Shown: positions 53,400-64,000, counted from the first letter of the stretch. The stretch: DNA of 64,000 nt from Semisulcospira habei (GCA_036245525.1 BTPG01000004.1:13838343-13902342); one strand, 5' to 3'. Notes: generated by a model not told the origin, from the letters alone. A program made the numbers and translations.

Positions 53400-53852
53400 T
53401 TACTGCATATAAAATGGGTCAATGGCTTTGGGTGTTACTGGTAATGTGGCGACTTCTGGTTTTGTTTTTGGAGTGTCTGATTTTTTGGACACTGTACGAG
53501 TCTGTGGTTTGTATTTTTTGTATAATTGATAACCTACGTAACCAAATCCGACAACAAATCCGGCAACTATATATTTTGTTGTTTGAGGTTCGGGGTCAGG
53601 GTCAGACTTAGTTGTTTGTCTCTCACTTTGATGAGGGTGTCCTGACGGTGTCAGTCCTGAAGGTGTTGACGTCTGGTCAGTCACATGAGCCTTTTCTGTT
53701 TGTGTTTGAAGCTGTAATTTTTTTTGCCTGTTCCATTCGGCTAATTTTTTTCCTGCCTCTATTTGACCTGGGCTTTTAGTCTTAGTCACAGTTTGAACCT
53801 GTGTCAAAACAGGGTCCGGGTTCTGTTGTGTAGTCATCTTGTTCTCGTCCAT
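53400..53852 (-). CDS. Polinton single-pass membrane protein (150 aa), second copy
   Basis: Homologue of 5333-5821; shares AGKKLAEWNRQKKLQLQ and one transmembrane helix (KYIVAGFVVGFGYVGYQLY). It lacks the GPV repeats of the large element's version. It overlaps the next gene upstream by 71 nt. Confidence 0.88.
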   Translation of the reverse strand: MDENKMTTQQNPDPVLTQVQTVTKTKSPGQIEAGKKLAEWNRQKKLQLQTQTEKAHVTDQTSTPSGLTPSGHPHQSERQTTKSDPDPEPQTTKYIVAGFVVGFGYVGYQLYKKYKPQTRTVSKKSDTPKTKPEVATLPVTPKAIDPFYMQ

Positions 53853-54321
53853 TTGATCCTTCTTTTTCTTTCTCTAGAAAATTTATTTTTGAAAAATCAA
53901 TATGACTCCCGGTAACAAGAAGGGTTACGACAGGTGCAAGGTAATTTCCAAACTTGTAAAACATGACGCATGCTAATTTGCCAATCGAACTTGAAACAAT
54001 AGGATTGCTTTCAAGGTCATGTGATAGACTGTCACAATCCACAGGTAGAAAGTGACTCACTGCTTTTGTGTATAGGCATACAAGAGATCGACTCAAATCA
54101 CGAGTCATTAGTGAAGCGATGTGGTTTTCATATTTTAAATGAAGCTTGATTAGTTCATCAGCCGTGAGGGATTCAATATCGTCTGTCATGTATTGTCTTC
54201 CTAGATAAGCCTTTGACTTGCCTGAGACAATCACAGACAAAAGCCGCTGTTTCTTAGAGTCTAAGTCTTTGTTCTCTACAGCATTGATATCATTCAATAG
54301 AAGGAGTTCGTCTTGGTTCAT
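53782..54321 (-). CDS. Polinton membrane-associated protein (179 aa), second copy
   Basis: Homologue of 4876-5427 with the same hydrophobic segment (LACVMFYKFGNYLAPVVTLL). More diverged (roughly 60-65% identical) than the polymerase or integrase. Intact frame; starts MNQDELLLL. Confidence 0.88.
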   Translation of the reverse strand: MNQDELLLLNDINAVENKDLDSKKQRLLSVIVSGKSKAYLGRQYMTDDIESLTADELIKLHLKYENHIASLMTRDLSRSLVCLYTKAVSHFLPVDCDSLSHDLESNPIVSSSIGKLACVMFYKFGNYLAPVVTLLVTGSHIDFSKINFLEKEKEGSNGREQDDYTTEPGPCFDTGSNCD

Positions 54322-54654
54322 TTATAATGTAATTAAAAAATTAAAAACAAAAAACAAAAATTGTTATCAAGCAAAATCATGTTTTCTAGGAAGTACATTA
54401 ATAGTAACTTTATACGTTTGCACCATTTAGCAAATGTAGTCAATAGTTTTTTAGTTTACCCCAGACAAGACTTGCCCTGTACTATATTGTGTCTCTCTCA
54501 GTGGGCTTATTAATATCATGCTTAACATATTTCAATTGTGGTGTCATGTACAATAACCCTGTCCTTTTAAGCAAACATACCTGACACAGTATTGGCGATT
54601 ATTGGCTTTGCAGTAAATTATAAATCACACCCTGACCAAGTGAGAGCCAAATGA
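54322..54654. other. Non-coding left end of the second Polinton
   Basis: AT-rich gap between the first gene and the TIR. No frame or motif recognised. Confidence 0.5.
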
Positions 54655-54945
54655 AACATAGACAGTAACTTGATAATTTTACCATGACTTGAGCACCAGA
54701 AAGAGGAAGGAATCACCCCTTATTTTAGATTACTTTTTCCTTTGAGTACAGGTTTATACAAGGGAAGTAATTTTGTAAAAATTTCAGCAAGACAAAAAAA
54801 GTTACTTCCCTTTCTTATTAAATTATGCTTTAATTCTTGACTAAAGTACACTTTTTGTCAAAAAGTAAATAACAAAATGTGCAAATAATTACGATAGATA
54901 ATAGAATAAAGATGTTGTTATTTGATTTTGTTAAAACAATGAGTG
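54655..54945 (-). repeat. Right TIR of second Polinton
   Basis: Inverse of 49285-49690 with diverged spacing; contains AAGGGAAGTAA/TTACTTCCCTT pairs that can form a small hairpin. Confidence 0.82.
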
Positions 54946-54950
54946 ATGTA

Positions 54951-55275
54951 TTTTAAAAAAACTAAATTATACATTATTTTGTAATTACTTTTGTCACTTT
55001 AACACCTGCTTAAATGTTTTTACAAGTGAAAGCACACACTCGCTAACAATGTTTCTTATAGCTGTGTTTTTAGGGTATTGACTCAGAAATAATTGTATAG
55101 ATAGACTTCAAATGGCGTTTTTCTTAAAGCCTGAGGCTAACTAGCGTGGATTGTGTACTTGAGTGATTTGTATGAGGGCTCTCAAGTCTCAGTCACAGGT
55201 AGGTTTACCCGCATGCGTCACTCCACAAATGCATGACTTGATGACAAGACGCCGGATGTATTCCATATCATCACA
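54951..55275. other. Non-coding
   Basis: Nothing recognised in this stretch. Confidence 0.4.
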
Positions 55276-57633
55276 AGCGTCCCAGTAGCCCATTTGTTGA
55301 CATAAATTTCTTAATAGGGACGGCACGCGCCGCCTCCCATCTGGTTTCACTGAATGCCGGGCCGGAGAGGGGTGGGTTGGGGGATGGGCGGCTGTAGGTC
55401 AACACTGACCTGTACTGAAACACAACCAGAGCAGGGCAAATGCACTGACCCAGATCTTTAGTTCACGGCTGCAAAGTCTGGTAACTACTGACTCTGAGAC
55501 ATTCGTCTCCCAAAATTTAAAACTCAGCCTTTTCACGTCGGTAATGCCGACTACTGGCTCCATTGCTAACGACGCAGTTGGCCATCTTTGTTTTTAACTC
55601 TCGTCAAATGCTTTTCTTTTTATAACGTTTCTTGTGGGGTTTTTTTATCTATCGCCTATTTCATTCAAAATGTGATTTTGCAAAATAAACAAAAAGTGAT
55701 AAAATTTCATTTAAAAATGGACAGCAATTAATGAAATAGTTTTTGTTTTGAGTGTATTTTGGGCTGATGCGGCTTAGTTTCCGAGTGCACTGACGTGGAA
55801 ATTAGCAAAGTCGTCTCTGGTACACTCTAACTAGGGAACAGAACTAAATGGAATGTGCAGGGAGAATTTAATCACTGAAGATTTTGGAGTCCGCGAAGAC
55901 TCATATAACCCACCAACACACACGCTGCAGTTCTGTACAGTTTCCCATCCTGCCCACCCCCACCACCCCTTTTGCCTGAGAAGAAATAGATTCACATTAG
56001 CCCCTACCAGTCACAGGGGCTCGTGAGATCCTGTCCTGTATGCCAAACGTAATCCACCCCAGATGTTCCTATGAATGTGGACGCGGTCAGTGTCCAGTAG
56101 TGATAGCCACACGGCCCCACATAGTGTGGCCCTCATTGCTGGAAACCGATCCGCATCGGATGTTTATACTAACAGAGTGAAAGGGACTAAAGGCCCTAAG
56201 CATGAAATAGAAGGATAGGTGATTTTAATTGTAGCACAGTCCATCCATCCATCCATTCATTCATCCATCCATCCATCCACTAATTCATTCATTCCGGCAG
56301 TCATTCATTCATTCATTTATTCATCTATTCATTCATCCATTCATTCATTAATTCATATACACTAGGGTAACCCGCCCGTCAGGGCCGTCCATGATCACCT
56401 CGGTGCTGTACAAAGGCTGTACAACTAAGCCGGCAGTCAAAAACCATGCTTTCTTTGTTTTAGGTGGATGGTGTTTAGGGGCCCCATAAACCCCGGCAGT
56501 GCCACATGGCAAACTGATCAAGCAGCATAGACCTAAATGAGTCTCCGACACTTTACTTTAAGATTCATCATCTTTAGTCTTGCCGGGCGAATCTTATATC
56601 TCGTTACTCCCCACAAACAGAACAAATTCAGTCTGACAAAGTCAAGTAGGCTGTGATTTGATACAGCCTCCTTTGTCAGTGCACAGATTTTCATCAGTCT
56701 CTGTAGTCAACACAACGCTTAGTGGTCCCCATCTCCGGTTATGTTATATTTAACTCTGTCGATGCCGAATGCCGGCACCACATTTCTTGCCCTCTCAGGT
56801 TTGCTACAGTGTCAGTTTCAGCCAGCGTGGCCGAATGCCGGTGGTGGATTTTCGATTGCGCGTATCTGTATAGTGGCATGGCAAAGTTAAATTTGTGTGT
56901 GGGCTTGCCCTATGCATAATTTACTGTGAAACTATCAATCGGTCACAAGTGGCAGCCATTGAGATATCACGGACACCCAAAATACACTCACACCAAAACT
57001 ATTTTATTAATTGATGTCCTTTCAAGAATATTTTAATCAAATTTTATCACTTTAGTATATTTTGCACACTCACATTTTGAATGAAATGGCAATGGATTAA
57101 AAAGAAACTCACAAAAAAACATTACAAAAAGAAAAACATTTGACGAGAGTTAAAAACAAAGATGTCGGACTGCGTCGTTAGCAATGGAGCCAGTAGTCGG
57201 CAATACCGATGTGAAACGGCGGCTAAATGTTGGATAGATATAAAAAACACACACAAAAAAACATTACAAAAAGACTAACATTTGACGAGAGTTAAAAACA
57301 AAGATGTCAGACTGCGTCATTAGCAATAGAGCCAGTACTGAGTCGGCATTACCGACGTGGAAAGGCTGAAATTTTGGGAAACTGACAAAAGGTCTCGGAG
57401 TCAGTAGTTACCAGACTTTGCAGCCGTGAACTAAAGATCTGGGCCACTGCTCTGGGTGTATCAATTTACAGGTCAGTGTTGGCCGGACAGGTCGTAGACC
57501 CACCCCCCCCCCCCCCCACCGCCCCCCCCCCCCCACCCCTGCCCGGCATTTAGTCAACTGAAACCAGATGGGAGGCGGCGCGTGCCGTCCCTATTAAAAG
57601 GTTGTCTGTCAACAAAAGGGCTACTGGGACGCT
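55276..57633. mobile_element. Long inverted repeat (2.36 kb), possible non-autonomous DNA transposon
   Basis: The outer ends AGCGTCCCAGTAGCCC and complement pair. The left arm (about 55276-55790) aligns inversely with the right arm (about 56960-57633). Landmarks include CGGCACGCGCCGCCTCCCAT, CTTTGCAGCCGTGAACTAAA and TTTGACGAGAGTTAAAAACA. The right arm carries an internal tandem duplication of about 115 bp near 57115-57345 and C-runs near 57506-57535. The centre has no coding sequence but holds (CATC)n/(CATT)n repeats at about 56240-56350 and a SINE-tail-like piece at about 56366-56410. Substitutions and indels make the arms imperfect. Confidence 0.75.
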
Positions 57634-57727
57634 ATATTCACGTCTTTTTAATTAGAAATGATGGGTGCGGCCATTTTGAACATGACCTTCGACCTACTGG
57701 GGACGACTTCCGGTTTTGCTTGCAAAC

Positions 57728-57900
57728 ATGGAAGCTGTGAATACAAAACCCTACACAAGTTCCCGATCTAGCGGCCGACATTGCGCAGTAAAAGGTTGCC
57801 ACAACAACGAAAAAAAGCTGTATGACTTGTTGCAAATGCCATGTTTTGATCACAAACCTTTCATTCGCCGTTATTGTTCGTGTTTGAAACCTTTTTCTTT
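57728..57900 (+). CDS. THAP-like zinc-finger exon (possible)
   Basis: A frame beginning MEAVNTKPY has C19 and C24 in RHCAVKGCHNNEKKLYDL, resembling the start of a THAP DNA-binding domain (C-x2-4-C), then FIRRYCSCLKPFSL. A GTAAAA donor-like sequence at 57901 could end the exon in phase 2. Without splicing the frame stops there. The downstream Trp, Cys and His of THAP are not visible locally. It could be the first exon of a host gene or of a THAP-bearing transposase relic. Confidence 0.45.
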
Positions 57901-59084
57901 GTAAAAAAGTGTATCACATCGCACACTATCCGATGAAATGGCCTGTTTTTTATCGGCCGGCCGTACACACTCGAGCGACACAAGTCAGTCTGAATTTTTA
58001 TGTCTAGTTCATGTGTGTTTCGAGGAAGTTTTGCTTTAAATTGCCGGTACTCCTCATCGTCAGCGGACCAAACCGTGGCGGAGATAGTTATTTTGCGCAG
58101 CGTTTTGTTGCCGTATCAAAATCTCCGTTGAAGTTATATCCCCATATTTTTGGTAGGGATTAGGACTACCGACTCTAAGGCCCACCTACTGATGCCAGCA
58201 GGTTGTTGTCTCACTCACGCCCTGATATTTTCATACGGTTTTTGTATCATGGGCGTGTGTGATCTTCAACTTTTGTGTAAATGTGTTTTGTTTTGTTGTT
58301 GTTGTTTTTTTGTTTTTTGTTTTGGTTTTTTTTGTTTTGTTTTTTGTTTTGTTTTTCCTCCAACTTTTTATGTTCTGTCAGTACAATAGTGAAACTTATT
58401 TTGTTCTGTTTTGTCGGTACAATAGTGAAACTTGTAGTAATGTACCCAGTAATTCATATTTATTGTCATGCTGATAAAATTAAAGAGTTTGTTGGCAGAT
58501 TGTCAATTTTTTTGTGTTTGTGTCATGAATTATCCTTAGAATGCATTACTTGCAATTCTTTCATTGTTTTCAGTATTATTATATTAATGTATACATGTAT
58601 CGTGCAGCAATACAAGTTTTGTTGTCTCAAACATTTCATAAATAACATGAGAATATTTTGCCACCCAAAAGTAGAGACCAAACAAAGTGTAGAAATAGTG
58701 TTATTAGCTTGAGATACACTTGAAAACAGAACACTTAAATAACTACATGGCTACACAAAATATCTATGCATATACACGAAAACTTCGCAAAAAAATTTCC
58801 AACGCGCACACGTAAACACTTCTCTGAAAGGCCAAACCGGAAATGCTACACAGCCGAGCAACCTGTTAACCGACCCATTTGAGAATATTACCGTTTGGTA
58901 AAAAAGAGGTGAATAGGAGCTTGTGACTGTGACATAAGTTACTTGGGTGTCTTTTATTGGCATTCTTTACTTCTGATCAATTTCCCCCGTTCACTACGTG
59001 TGCAAAAGGGGGGGGGGTGGAGTGGGCGAGGGGGGGGGGGAAGAACGGGGGCATAAATAGGAAAAAATTATCCGTTTAATTATT
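57901..59084. other. Non-coding; T/G-rich tract
   Basis: Long TTTTG-rich stretch near 58280-58350 and G-runs near 59005-59040. No gene recognised. Confidence 0.45.
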
Positions 59085-59130
59085 ACACTCATTGCGGTGG
59101 GACGTTAAACTTGAACGAAGAAGAAGAAGA
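59085..59130 (+). repeat. SINE 3' tail fragment
   Basis: GCGGTGGGACGTTAAACTTGAACGAAGAAGAAG, the same GGGACGTTAA plus short repeat tail style as other SINEs here. Confidence 0.55.
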
Positions 59131-59904
59131 TTTAATTATTATTTTCAACATTTCACGTGTGTTCTTCAAGGGGAAATACTACAGTACTGAAGCTGTACAG
59201 ACATAAATTAATATATAAATGAACGTCGGACAGCACAGTCATTTTTCTCCTTCCATCGTCCACACCCTCTCACTCCGCTCCTCTACCCCTCCCTCACTTC
59301 CACAGGAGGGGAGATGTGGAAGGGAGGGTGTGGGTGGTGATCTGAGAATGACCCAAAACAGCACATAATAATTCGGGAAAAAAAATGGCATCACAGGGTA
59401 TTACAACAAAAATGGTGTTTGTGCGTTTATGTGTGTTTCTTTTCCTTTAAGTTTAATTATGCTACTATTTCTTTTCTGTATTCTGATGCGTCTCTGTGTT
59501 TGGGCACTTTGCAGACATACACTGACGAGCAAAACAAATACAACTTTATTTTTGTCAGGACTTTTTCCGAAATGCTCGTCAGTATATCCTGTCGTAGATT
59601 TCAACATCCGACTGACAAGATACTACCGCTGATTCTATTATTTTAATTGGAACATGGAAAAAGGACAGGACGGAGATAAACCAAAGGAGATATAAACAAT
59701 ATATATCAATTCGTGGCTCAATGCTCAGACAACAATAGTGAAATCAATGCACGCACAAAAATAAATGATCAAAATTTGGTCACTTTTCTTCCTCATATTA
59801 ACTTTGTAATATGATACGAAACAGACAAAAAATGCAGAAATCAAAGTTGAAATGGGACCTCAGAATGACCACATTACATTGAAAAGTAAATGTTCTTTAT
59901 TGCT
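59131..59904. other. Non-coding
   Basis: Nothing recognised. Confidence 0.4.
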
Positions 59905-60937
59905 CGCTCATACGAAACTACACTGATAGTCATTCAGGGCAAACATAGATATTCGTTTGTACCCGATTTGGGAAGGGCTGCAAAGAAGTTAAGCTTTTTT
60001 GTTGTCCATGTAAATCTATTTTTTCAAGAAGTGAATTTGTGTTTAATTTCTGTACACATCATTGCTACTTGAAAACATTATGTCAGGTGTGTGTCCGTTT
60101 AAGCAAGGACTGCAGCTATAATTTCTTCTCCCCATGACTAGCGTGAACAAGGGCGCTTATATGAGACATATCGATCGATGCCTTTCATCGGGGAAACATG
60201 AATACGTGTGTTCATTGTAGGCAGAGGGACTACACGAATAACATGATGTGGTGTTGGAGGAAACAAGGGTGGTGTGGCACCATTTAACAATACCTCCTGA
60301 CTTTAATTGTCCGACTGACTTAGTCCAGTCAAATGGCAATCCAGCGTTCAGAGGCATAGATCCTCATCAACTCTGCCGAATGCAAAGACTAAGGAGAATC
60401 TATATCTCATACTGACGGAGATCGGGCCCGTCAGTACTCAGGTACTGGGATAAGACTGGCGGCAAAATGTCACACGACCTACGGGTGATCTTTGGCGGCG
60501 TCTCTGAAAACTAAAATGCCTGGTGAACAAAATTCTAGTTTTGCGCGGGGACATAAGGTTCTTTGACTGTTTCCTATACCAGTTTACATCTGTCTTTCCT
60601 CATACGAATCTACATTAATAGTCATTCAGGGTAAACATAGATAGGCAGAGGGACTGCACGAATGACCTGATGTGGTGTTGGAGGGAACAAGGATAGTGTG
60701 GCAAAATTTAACAATACCTCCTGACTTTAATTAAGTCCGACTGACTTAGTCCAGTCAAATGGCAATCCAGCGTTAAGAGGCATAGATCCTCATTAACTCT
60801 GCCGAATGCGAAGACTAAAGAGAATCTATATTTCATACTGACGGAGATCGGATCCATAAGTACTCAGGTACTGGGTTTAGGACTAGCTGCAAAATGTCGC
60901 ACGATCTTTGGCGGCGTCCCTAAAGAGAAAAGTCTTC
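59905..60937. repeat. Tandem duplication, two diverged units
   Basis: Unit 1 (about 59905-60515) and unit 2 (about 60596-60937) share CATACGAA..CTACA..TAGTCATTCAGGG, GATGTGGTGTTGGAGG, TCCGACTGACTTAGTCCAGT, GGCAATCCAGCGTT and TTTGGCGGCGTC. Unit 2 lacks roughly 270 bp of unit 1. Non-coding. Confidence 0.8.
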
Positions 60938-60942
60938 ACCTT

Positions 60943-62034
60943 GTGTGAAATGAAATGAAATGAAATGAAACTTTATGAAATGAAACTTTATTTCTGAACG
61001 GAAGAAGCAGTTAGCACATGTGCCATTTTTCACGCTTGCCGTTTCTAAACTACAAAGGTACAAATCTGCTAAAGGTACAAAGCTACTAAGATAAAAAAGT
61101 ACAAAGCTACTAACATGAGGGGTTCCGATTTCGACAAGTGCTGGGGACCAGAAAAATCAGCAGAAAGGGGAGGGGTGAAGGGGGGAGTGCTAGTGGCGAT
61201 TACAGCGTTTAAGATTGGATGGCCGGGCTGAGATGCGAGTGGAGACTGGGAGGGTGAAATTGAGGAGTCAGATGAGGGGGGTTCAATGGCAGGTATTGAC
61301 GGGGTACTCAGTGGGTGTTCGGATGAGGAATTAGATATCGGGGGTTCAATGGCAGGCGTAGTTGTCTCGTCAGACATTGTGCTCACTATTGTTTTCATCT
61401 TGTCAAACTCCTCATCCACCCACTGTCGGCATGCGGTCCCCTGCACAAGCACAGTGCCTGTAGTATGGTAGAGGGTGATAGTGATGAGCTTGCTCGATTC
61501 GAGGTAGAGTTGGAGAAATGTCTTGTAGAGATTAGGAGGGGAAGGGCTGCACAGTGGAGTGGGGAGGGTGATGATGCTGGGCTGATTGCTGGTTTGCTCG
61601 TAGTCGAACCAGTCGGCGGTAATGGCGGCTGGACACCCTGCGATGTACCGTGTGTGGAGTATGCATCTCCATAGCGGGAGTTTATCGCTAGTGAAAGTCT
61701 TTTGAATAGGATCCATTGTATGGCGAATTTTCTCAATGGAAGTGTCCATGGCGTGCTTGGCATTTGCCGCAGATCGGGTGATAGGGCCCATGGTGGTGGT
61801 GGAGGGGTTGAGGAGGGGGGCAGTGGTGGTGGAGGGAAGGGGCGGTGGTATGCTCAAGTGCCAGCATAGAGCTAGCAGCCCATGGTAAAAGGAAGGTGGA
61901 CTGAGGGGAGGGTGTGGTGGTGGAGAGAAGGGGTGGTGGTATGCTACACATGAAGCGTGTGGTTGGCGGATTATATAGCTGATGCCAGCCTCGCGGTCAT
62001 GCCGATTGCCATGATAGCTCACTGCTGCGCTCAA
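60943..62034 (-). mobile_element. Retroelement with an ORF1-like protein (321 aa) and pentanucleotide tail
   Basis: The minus-strand open frame 62034-61069 is Pro/Ser/Thr-rich at both ends. A central part reads TMGPITRSAANAKHAMD, then TVLVQGTACRQWVDEEFDKM. That pattern (a T.LVQG..C..WV..EF...K strand-helix motif) I recall from ORF1/gag-like proteins of some invertebrate non-LTR elements. About 90 bp after the stop, AATAAAGTTTCAT leads into a (TTCAT)n tail (60945-60985), a retroelement-type 3' end. No reverse transcriptase is present. Could be a LINE deleted of its RT or an ORF1-only parasite. Confidence 0.5.
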
Positions 62035-62398
62035 GAGTGGCGGCGGCAGCGACTGTCAAGCACTGGGGCCCGGCTAGCGTCGGTTTACTTTACCACACAT
62101 CTGGAATTATACACTGAAATGTGAGCTGGCACTAGCAGAGTGGTCTGTTTATACCTGCTGTCACCACGTCTAATCGGTACTGACCGGATGGAAGCAGTTA
62201 CTCCTCCCCCAAATCCACCCAACCCCAACCCCCCCCCCCTCTCCCCCCCCCACCCCCACAACACCAAGTTAAACCTGCTAGTCCCCCAAACATTTCTAAT
62301 GAAAGGTCCTGGTAAATCAAAGTGGCACAGTTGGGGTGCGGCTGAGTTGATCAGTGTTCAGGTCGTACTCCATAGGCAATAGATTTCCCTTTCCCCCA
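62035..62398. other. Non-coding with poly(C) tracts
   Basis: C-rich runs near 62219-62258. No gene recognised. Confidence 0.45.
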
Positions 62399-62474
62399 TA
62401 ACCCGCCCGTCAGGGCCGTCCATGATCACCTCTGTGCTGTGGACGTTAAACCCGAACTAACCAACCAACCAACA
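62399..62474 (+). repeat. SINE 3' end
   Basis: TAACCCGCCCGTCAGGGCCG...GTGCTGTGGACGTTAAACCC with an ACCA-repeat tail. Its first 45 bp match 56366-56410. Confidence 0.7.
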
Positions 62475-63239
62475 TTTCTAATGATAGTCGAGACAGTAAG
62501 CTGGATTGATTGTATTGCATGAACAGTTACCTAATTCCGGCCAGCAGCAGATGCGGGGGCTCGCAAAAAAAAAAAAAAAAAGTTTCAGCAAGTCCTGCGC
62601 CTTGGAAATTCTAAGAGCCTTGTTTGTGCGGCCGAGTTCTCTTTCTTGTACAGGGGAGTGGGCCTCAGACTTTCTTCTTTTTTTTTTAAATCGGGGTTTA
62701 ACTGTGACGTCCACGCCGCAAGAGTGATAATTGAGTGAGGGAGAGCAGGGACACTTTTATGGAGTGGAACGACTTGAAGTCTGATCGGAACTTAAAATGA
62801 TATTTTGATTTACCAACGAACAAGTTTATCCGTTTTTTTTTTTTCATGGAATGCCAAACAAGCATGGGGATAATGATTCAAACCAATTCAGCCGGCAGCC
62901 GGTTTTTACCTTCGCTTTTTCGTCTGTTTATCCGTATCAATGTCCATAGCTACAACTTGTTTGGCGACTTGATAAAAGAACGTTAATGTGTGCTTTTTAG
63001 CTTTGATTAAAAGGGGGGGGGGGGAGGAGCATTTTTCTTACCTGTTCGGTGTGTGCTTTGAACATTTCATTCAGTTTTCTTGGTCTCGGCCTCTCTATCG
63101 ACAGACTGAGTCTAACTTATTTAAAGCTGTTCCAACAACAAGCTGGACATCCGACAAAACAGATTCGAAAGCAAGTACAATAATTGTAAATTGGTCACGT
63201 GACAGTAGTGCGTCCACGCTAATGATAAAACACGTGACA
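62475..63239. other. Non-coding, upstream of a candidate host gene
   Basis: A-run near 62565-62581, T-runs near 62678 and 62835, G-run near 63013. No gene recognised. Confidence 0.45.
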
Positions 63240-63445
63240 TTGGTACGCTGCGCATTTGAGCCAATCAGTACGCTGCAGTTTTCCCGGCTTTTCACAAACT
63301 GTCTGCCGGTCGGTGCTGACGAGTCATTCTGTGACGGAAGGTGACACGGAGAGGAAAGAGATTGTGTATCAGTCCGTGTTAACTTTCAGTGTTCGCCTAA
63401 TTCTTGCTACAGGACAAGAATTCGTAACTTAATAAAACTTTTGAT
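63240..63445 (+). promoter_or_regulatory. Candidate host promoter and 5' UTR
   Basis: Contains GAGCCAATCAG (CCAAT box, about 63257) and an E2F-like TTTTCCCGGC near 63280 upstream of the first coding exon. The combination fits a housekeeping or cell-cycle promoter; transcription start not determined. Confidence 0.5.
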
Positions 63446-63503
63446 ATGGACGCCAAGCGGCGAGGAGGAAAAACATCCCGTTCTTTGGCCAAAGCGGGTA
63501 AAG
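63446..63503 (+). CDS. First coding exon of an unidentified host gene
   Basis: ATG at 63446 opens a basic N-terminus MDAKRRGGKTSRSLAKAGK. It runs for 19 codons plus one base into a strong splice donor AAAG/GTAAGTG at 63504. Upstream CCAAT and E2F-like sites support a real 5' exon. The Lys/Arg-rich start suggests a nuclear protein; identity unknown. The rest of the gene lies beyond the window. Confidence 0.55.
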
Positions 63504-64000
63504 GTAAGTGAATTGTTGTTTTATGTGTTTATATTACTCAAGTTAATTAATTTGAATATTATATGTAGATATATCGGTGTCTGGCGGGCATATTTTTCAT
63601 CGAACACTTGCTTGCGAAACTTTCACATACCGGGAAAAAATCGGCTTTGCACACTTATTGTAGTGACTCTTCTTTGACCATCCCCCCCCCCCCCCCAACT
63701 CTCAATCAACAATTGACGCGCCGTGGCTGAGAAGAAAGATGAGATGGCTGCCCGGAAGCCTAGCCACCATTCAAATTCAATATGTGAGAAATTGTCTGCG
63801 GGCACATTTTCAGTTAACGAAACACATTTCTGTGTGTATGTCTGTAGATTATTACCATCGTGAAAAACATTTAATTCTTTTGTATGTTTTACAGTACAGC
63901 TGTGATATGACTCATGATTGCTTACATTGTCATCCTGAGAGAAATAATCGTTAATTTCGATGTTTATCACTAACACAGCAAATAACGATTTTGATCTAAG
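63504..64000 (+). other. Presumed first intron of the host gene
   Basis: Starts GTAAGTG and shows no further exon. A C-run lies at about 63683-63697. The short open frames are not convincing. Confidence 0.4.

Larger units (their letters stand above)
49280..54950. mobile_element. Second, deleted Polinton (about 5.7 kb, reverse orientation)
   Basis: Carries the same left cassette as the 16-kb Polinton but on the opposite strand, plus a truncated polymerase, between imperfect TIRs. It lacks the 115-aa gene, ATPase, capsid, penton and all right-end genes. Its TIRs show no similarity to those of the large element, so it descends from a related but distinct Polinton. Exact termini and target duplication could not be fixed because the outer TIR ends have diverged. 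Confidence 0.9.

Overview
The window is eukaryotic, from an invertebrate animal, most likely a mollusc or other lophotrochozoan. This rests on nested non-LTR retrotransposons, tRNA-headed SINE-like repeats ending in GTTAAAC-plus-short-repeat tails, PiggyBac remnants, microsatellites, a few host-type exons with splice signals, and a metazoan-type Polinton. The species call is inference. Nearly all recognisable coding capacity belongs to mobile or virus-like elements.

The centrepiece is an apparently complete, young Polinton/Maverick (adintovirus-like endogenous DNA virus) at 3585-19728. It is 16.1 kb, flanked by a 6-bp AACGTC target duplication, and has about 1.2-kb nearly identical terminal inverted repeats (TIRs). 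It carries 14 open genes plus one 26-codon candidate. The left cassette, reading right, holds four small (mostly membrane) proteins and a DDE integrase. Next comes a leftward block: protein-primed DNA polymerase B, a 115-aa unknown, the packaging ATPase and the probable major capsid protein. The right part has a membrane protein (410 aa), a tail-anchored 414-aa protein, the probable penton, a 291-aa unknown, a 228-aa membrane protein and the micro-ORF. The micro-ORF ends in PSAPPEYY, which overlaps two late-domain motifs (PSAP and PPEY). Together these suffice, in principle, for replication, integration and particle assembly, except that no adenain-type protease was recognised.

A second, shorter relative lies at about 49.28-54.95 kb in opposite orientation. 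It has unrelated TIRs and keeps only the left cassette and a polymerase with a large in-frame deletion. Its integrase is split by a 385-bp SINE with a 13-bp duplication. It looks like a non-autonomous, satellite-type derivative of a sister lineage.

Between and around them: 19.7-26.3 kb is non-coding repeat; 26.4-30.1 kb and 35.0-39.0 kb hold two copies of one LINE (APE-type endonuclease, reverse transcriptase, C2H2 finger), the second inserted into an RNase H-bearing LINE; 31-33 kb and 46-47 kb hold two PiggyBac derivatives; 43.4-47.2 kb is a stack of nested LINE fragments; 48.5-48.9 kb is an AGGTCA-rich minisatellite; 55.3-57.6 kb is a long inverted repeat; 60.9-62.0 kb is an ORF1-like open frame with a retroelement tail. 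A family of about 70-95-nt hairpins with co-varying arms is scattered at 24-42.6 kb. Host genes are represented only by a possible last exon at 40.2 kb, a THAP-like exon at 57.7 kb and a promoter plus first exon at 63.2-63.5 kb.
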